Assembly: GCA_025656505.1 (NCBI GenBank)
Contig: JAHXHR010000001.1
Coordinates: 1-33,719, forward strand
Reading direction: 5' to 3'
Length of the DNA stretch: 33,719 nt
From: Candidatus Thiodiazotropha sp. (ex Epidulcina cf. delphinae)
GTDB lineage: Bacteria > Pseudomonadota > Gammaproteobacteria > Chromatiales > Chromatiaceae
A model generated the notes under the pieces. The model had not been told where the DNA came from and did no database searches. It saw nothing but the letters and a program-made list of their open reading frames with translations. A program made the position numbers and the translations under genes. Of the stretch, positions 33,570 through 33,719 are shown piece after piece. The stretch's first letter is position 1. Every line of letters starts with the position of its first letter.

Positions 33570-33719
33570 GTGGGTAAAACAACAGATGTGCTGTTACCTG
33601 ATATTGGAGATTTCGAATCGATCGAGGTCATTGAAATCCTTGTTTCCGAGGGTGACGAAGTCAGTATTGAAGAGTCTCTGCTGACCCTGGAGAGTGATAA
33701 GGCCACGATGGAGATTCCG
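33570..33719 (+). CDS. aceF: Dihydrolipoyllysine acetyltransferase E2 (AceF), N-terminal part
   Basis: The window ends 50 codons into this gene. A GTG start (33570) after an AGAGGATGAGA site opens a biotinyl/lipoyl domain: [19 protein letters not shown], then [14 protein letters not shown], in which the lysine of SDKAT is lipoylated. The acetyltransferase and E1/E3-binding domains lie beyond the window. AceF is the core of the pyruvate dehydrogenase complex, accepting acetyl from AceE. Confidence 0.93.
   Translation, partial: MGKTTDVLLPDIGDFESIEVIEILVSEGDEVSIEESLLTLESDKATMEIP

Overview
The window looks like a chromosome segment of a sulfur-oxidising gammaproteobacterium. I infer a Chromatiales or Sedimenticola/Thiodiazotropha-like lineage. 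Three things point there: housekeeping gene order typical of Gammaproteobacteria (rlmN-pilW-rodZ-hisS-yfgM-bamB-der), two tandem sulfur-globule envelope proteins, and a periplasmic FeS/NrfD/multihaem cytochrome module. The lineage is an inference from gene content only. I see no tRNA, rRNA or CRISPR array.

Layout. Bases 1-75 are the tail of an IS5-type transposase, followed by about 570 bases of repeat-rich non-coding DNA. Bases 648-4116 carry a DUF1015 gene and relA. Bases 4298-11800 form a tight co-directional block: rlmN, pilW, rodZ, hisS, yfgM, bamB, der. On the minus strand follow a TPR protein and a PEP-CTERM surface protein; the latter has its own terminator and a possible sigma-54 promoter. 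Next come a radical SAM protein of the spore-photoproduct-lyase type and a putP (sodium/proline symporter) remnant cut off by a dispersed repeat.

The most interesting block is 17436-22308. It encodes a small Tat-targeted protein, a Tat-targeted four-cluster ferredoxin, a ten-helix NrfD/DsrP-type quinone-binding membrane protein, a tetrahaem cytochrome c with one CX3CH site, a divergent UbiE-like methyltransferase and a small class I cytochrome c. No molybdopterin or other catalytic subunit is present. This suggests a quinone/periplasmic-cytochrome electron-transfer complex, perhaps with its own quinone-modifying enzyme. A good GG-N10-GC (sigma-54-like) site lies about 200 bases upstream.

From 22336 on are two unrecognised small genes, a TetR regulator, mrp/apbC, rnt, mlaA, pyrC, the two sulfur-globule genes, aceE and the start of aceF. 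Spaces between these genes hold a family of dispersed repeats ending in AAAACCGCAGTTG: one 282-base element, a solo left end, a solo right end and a fused palindrome.
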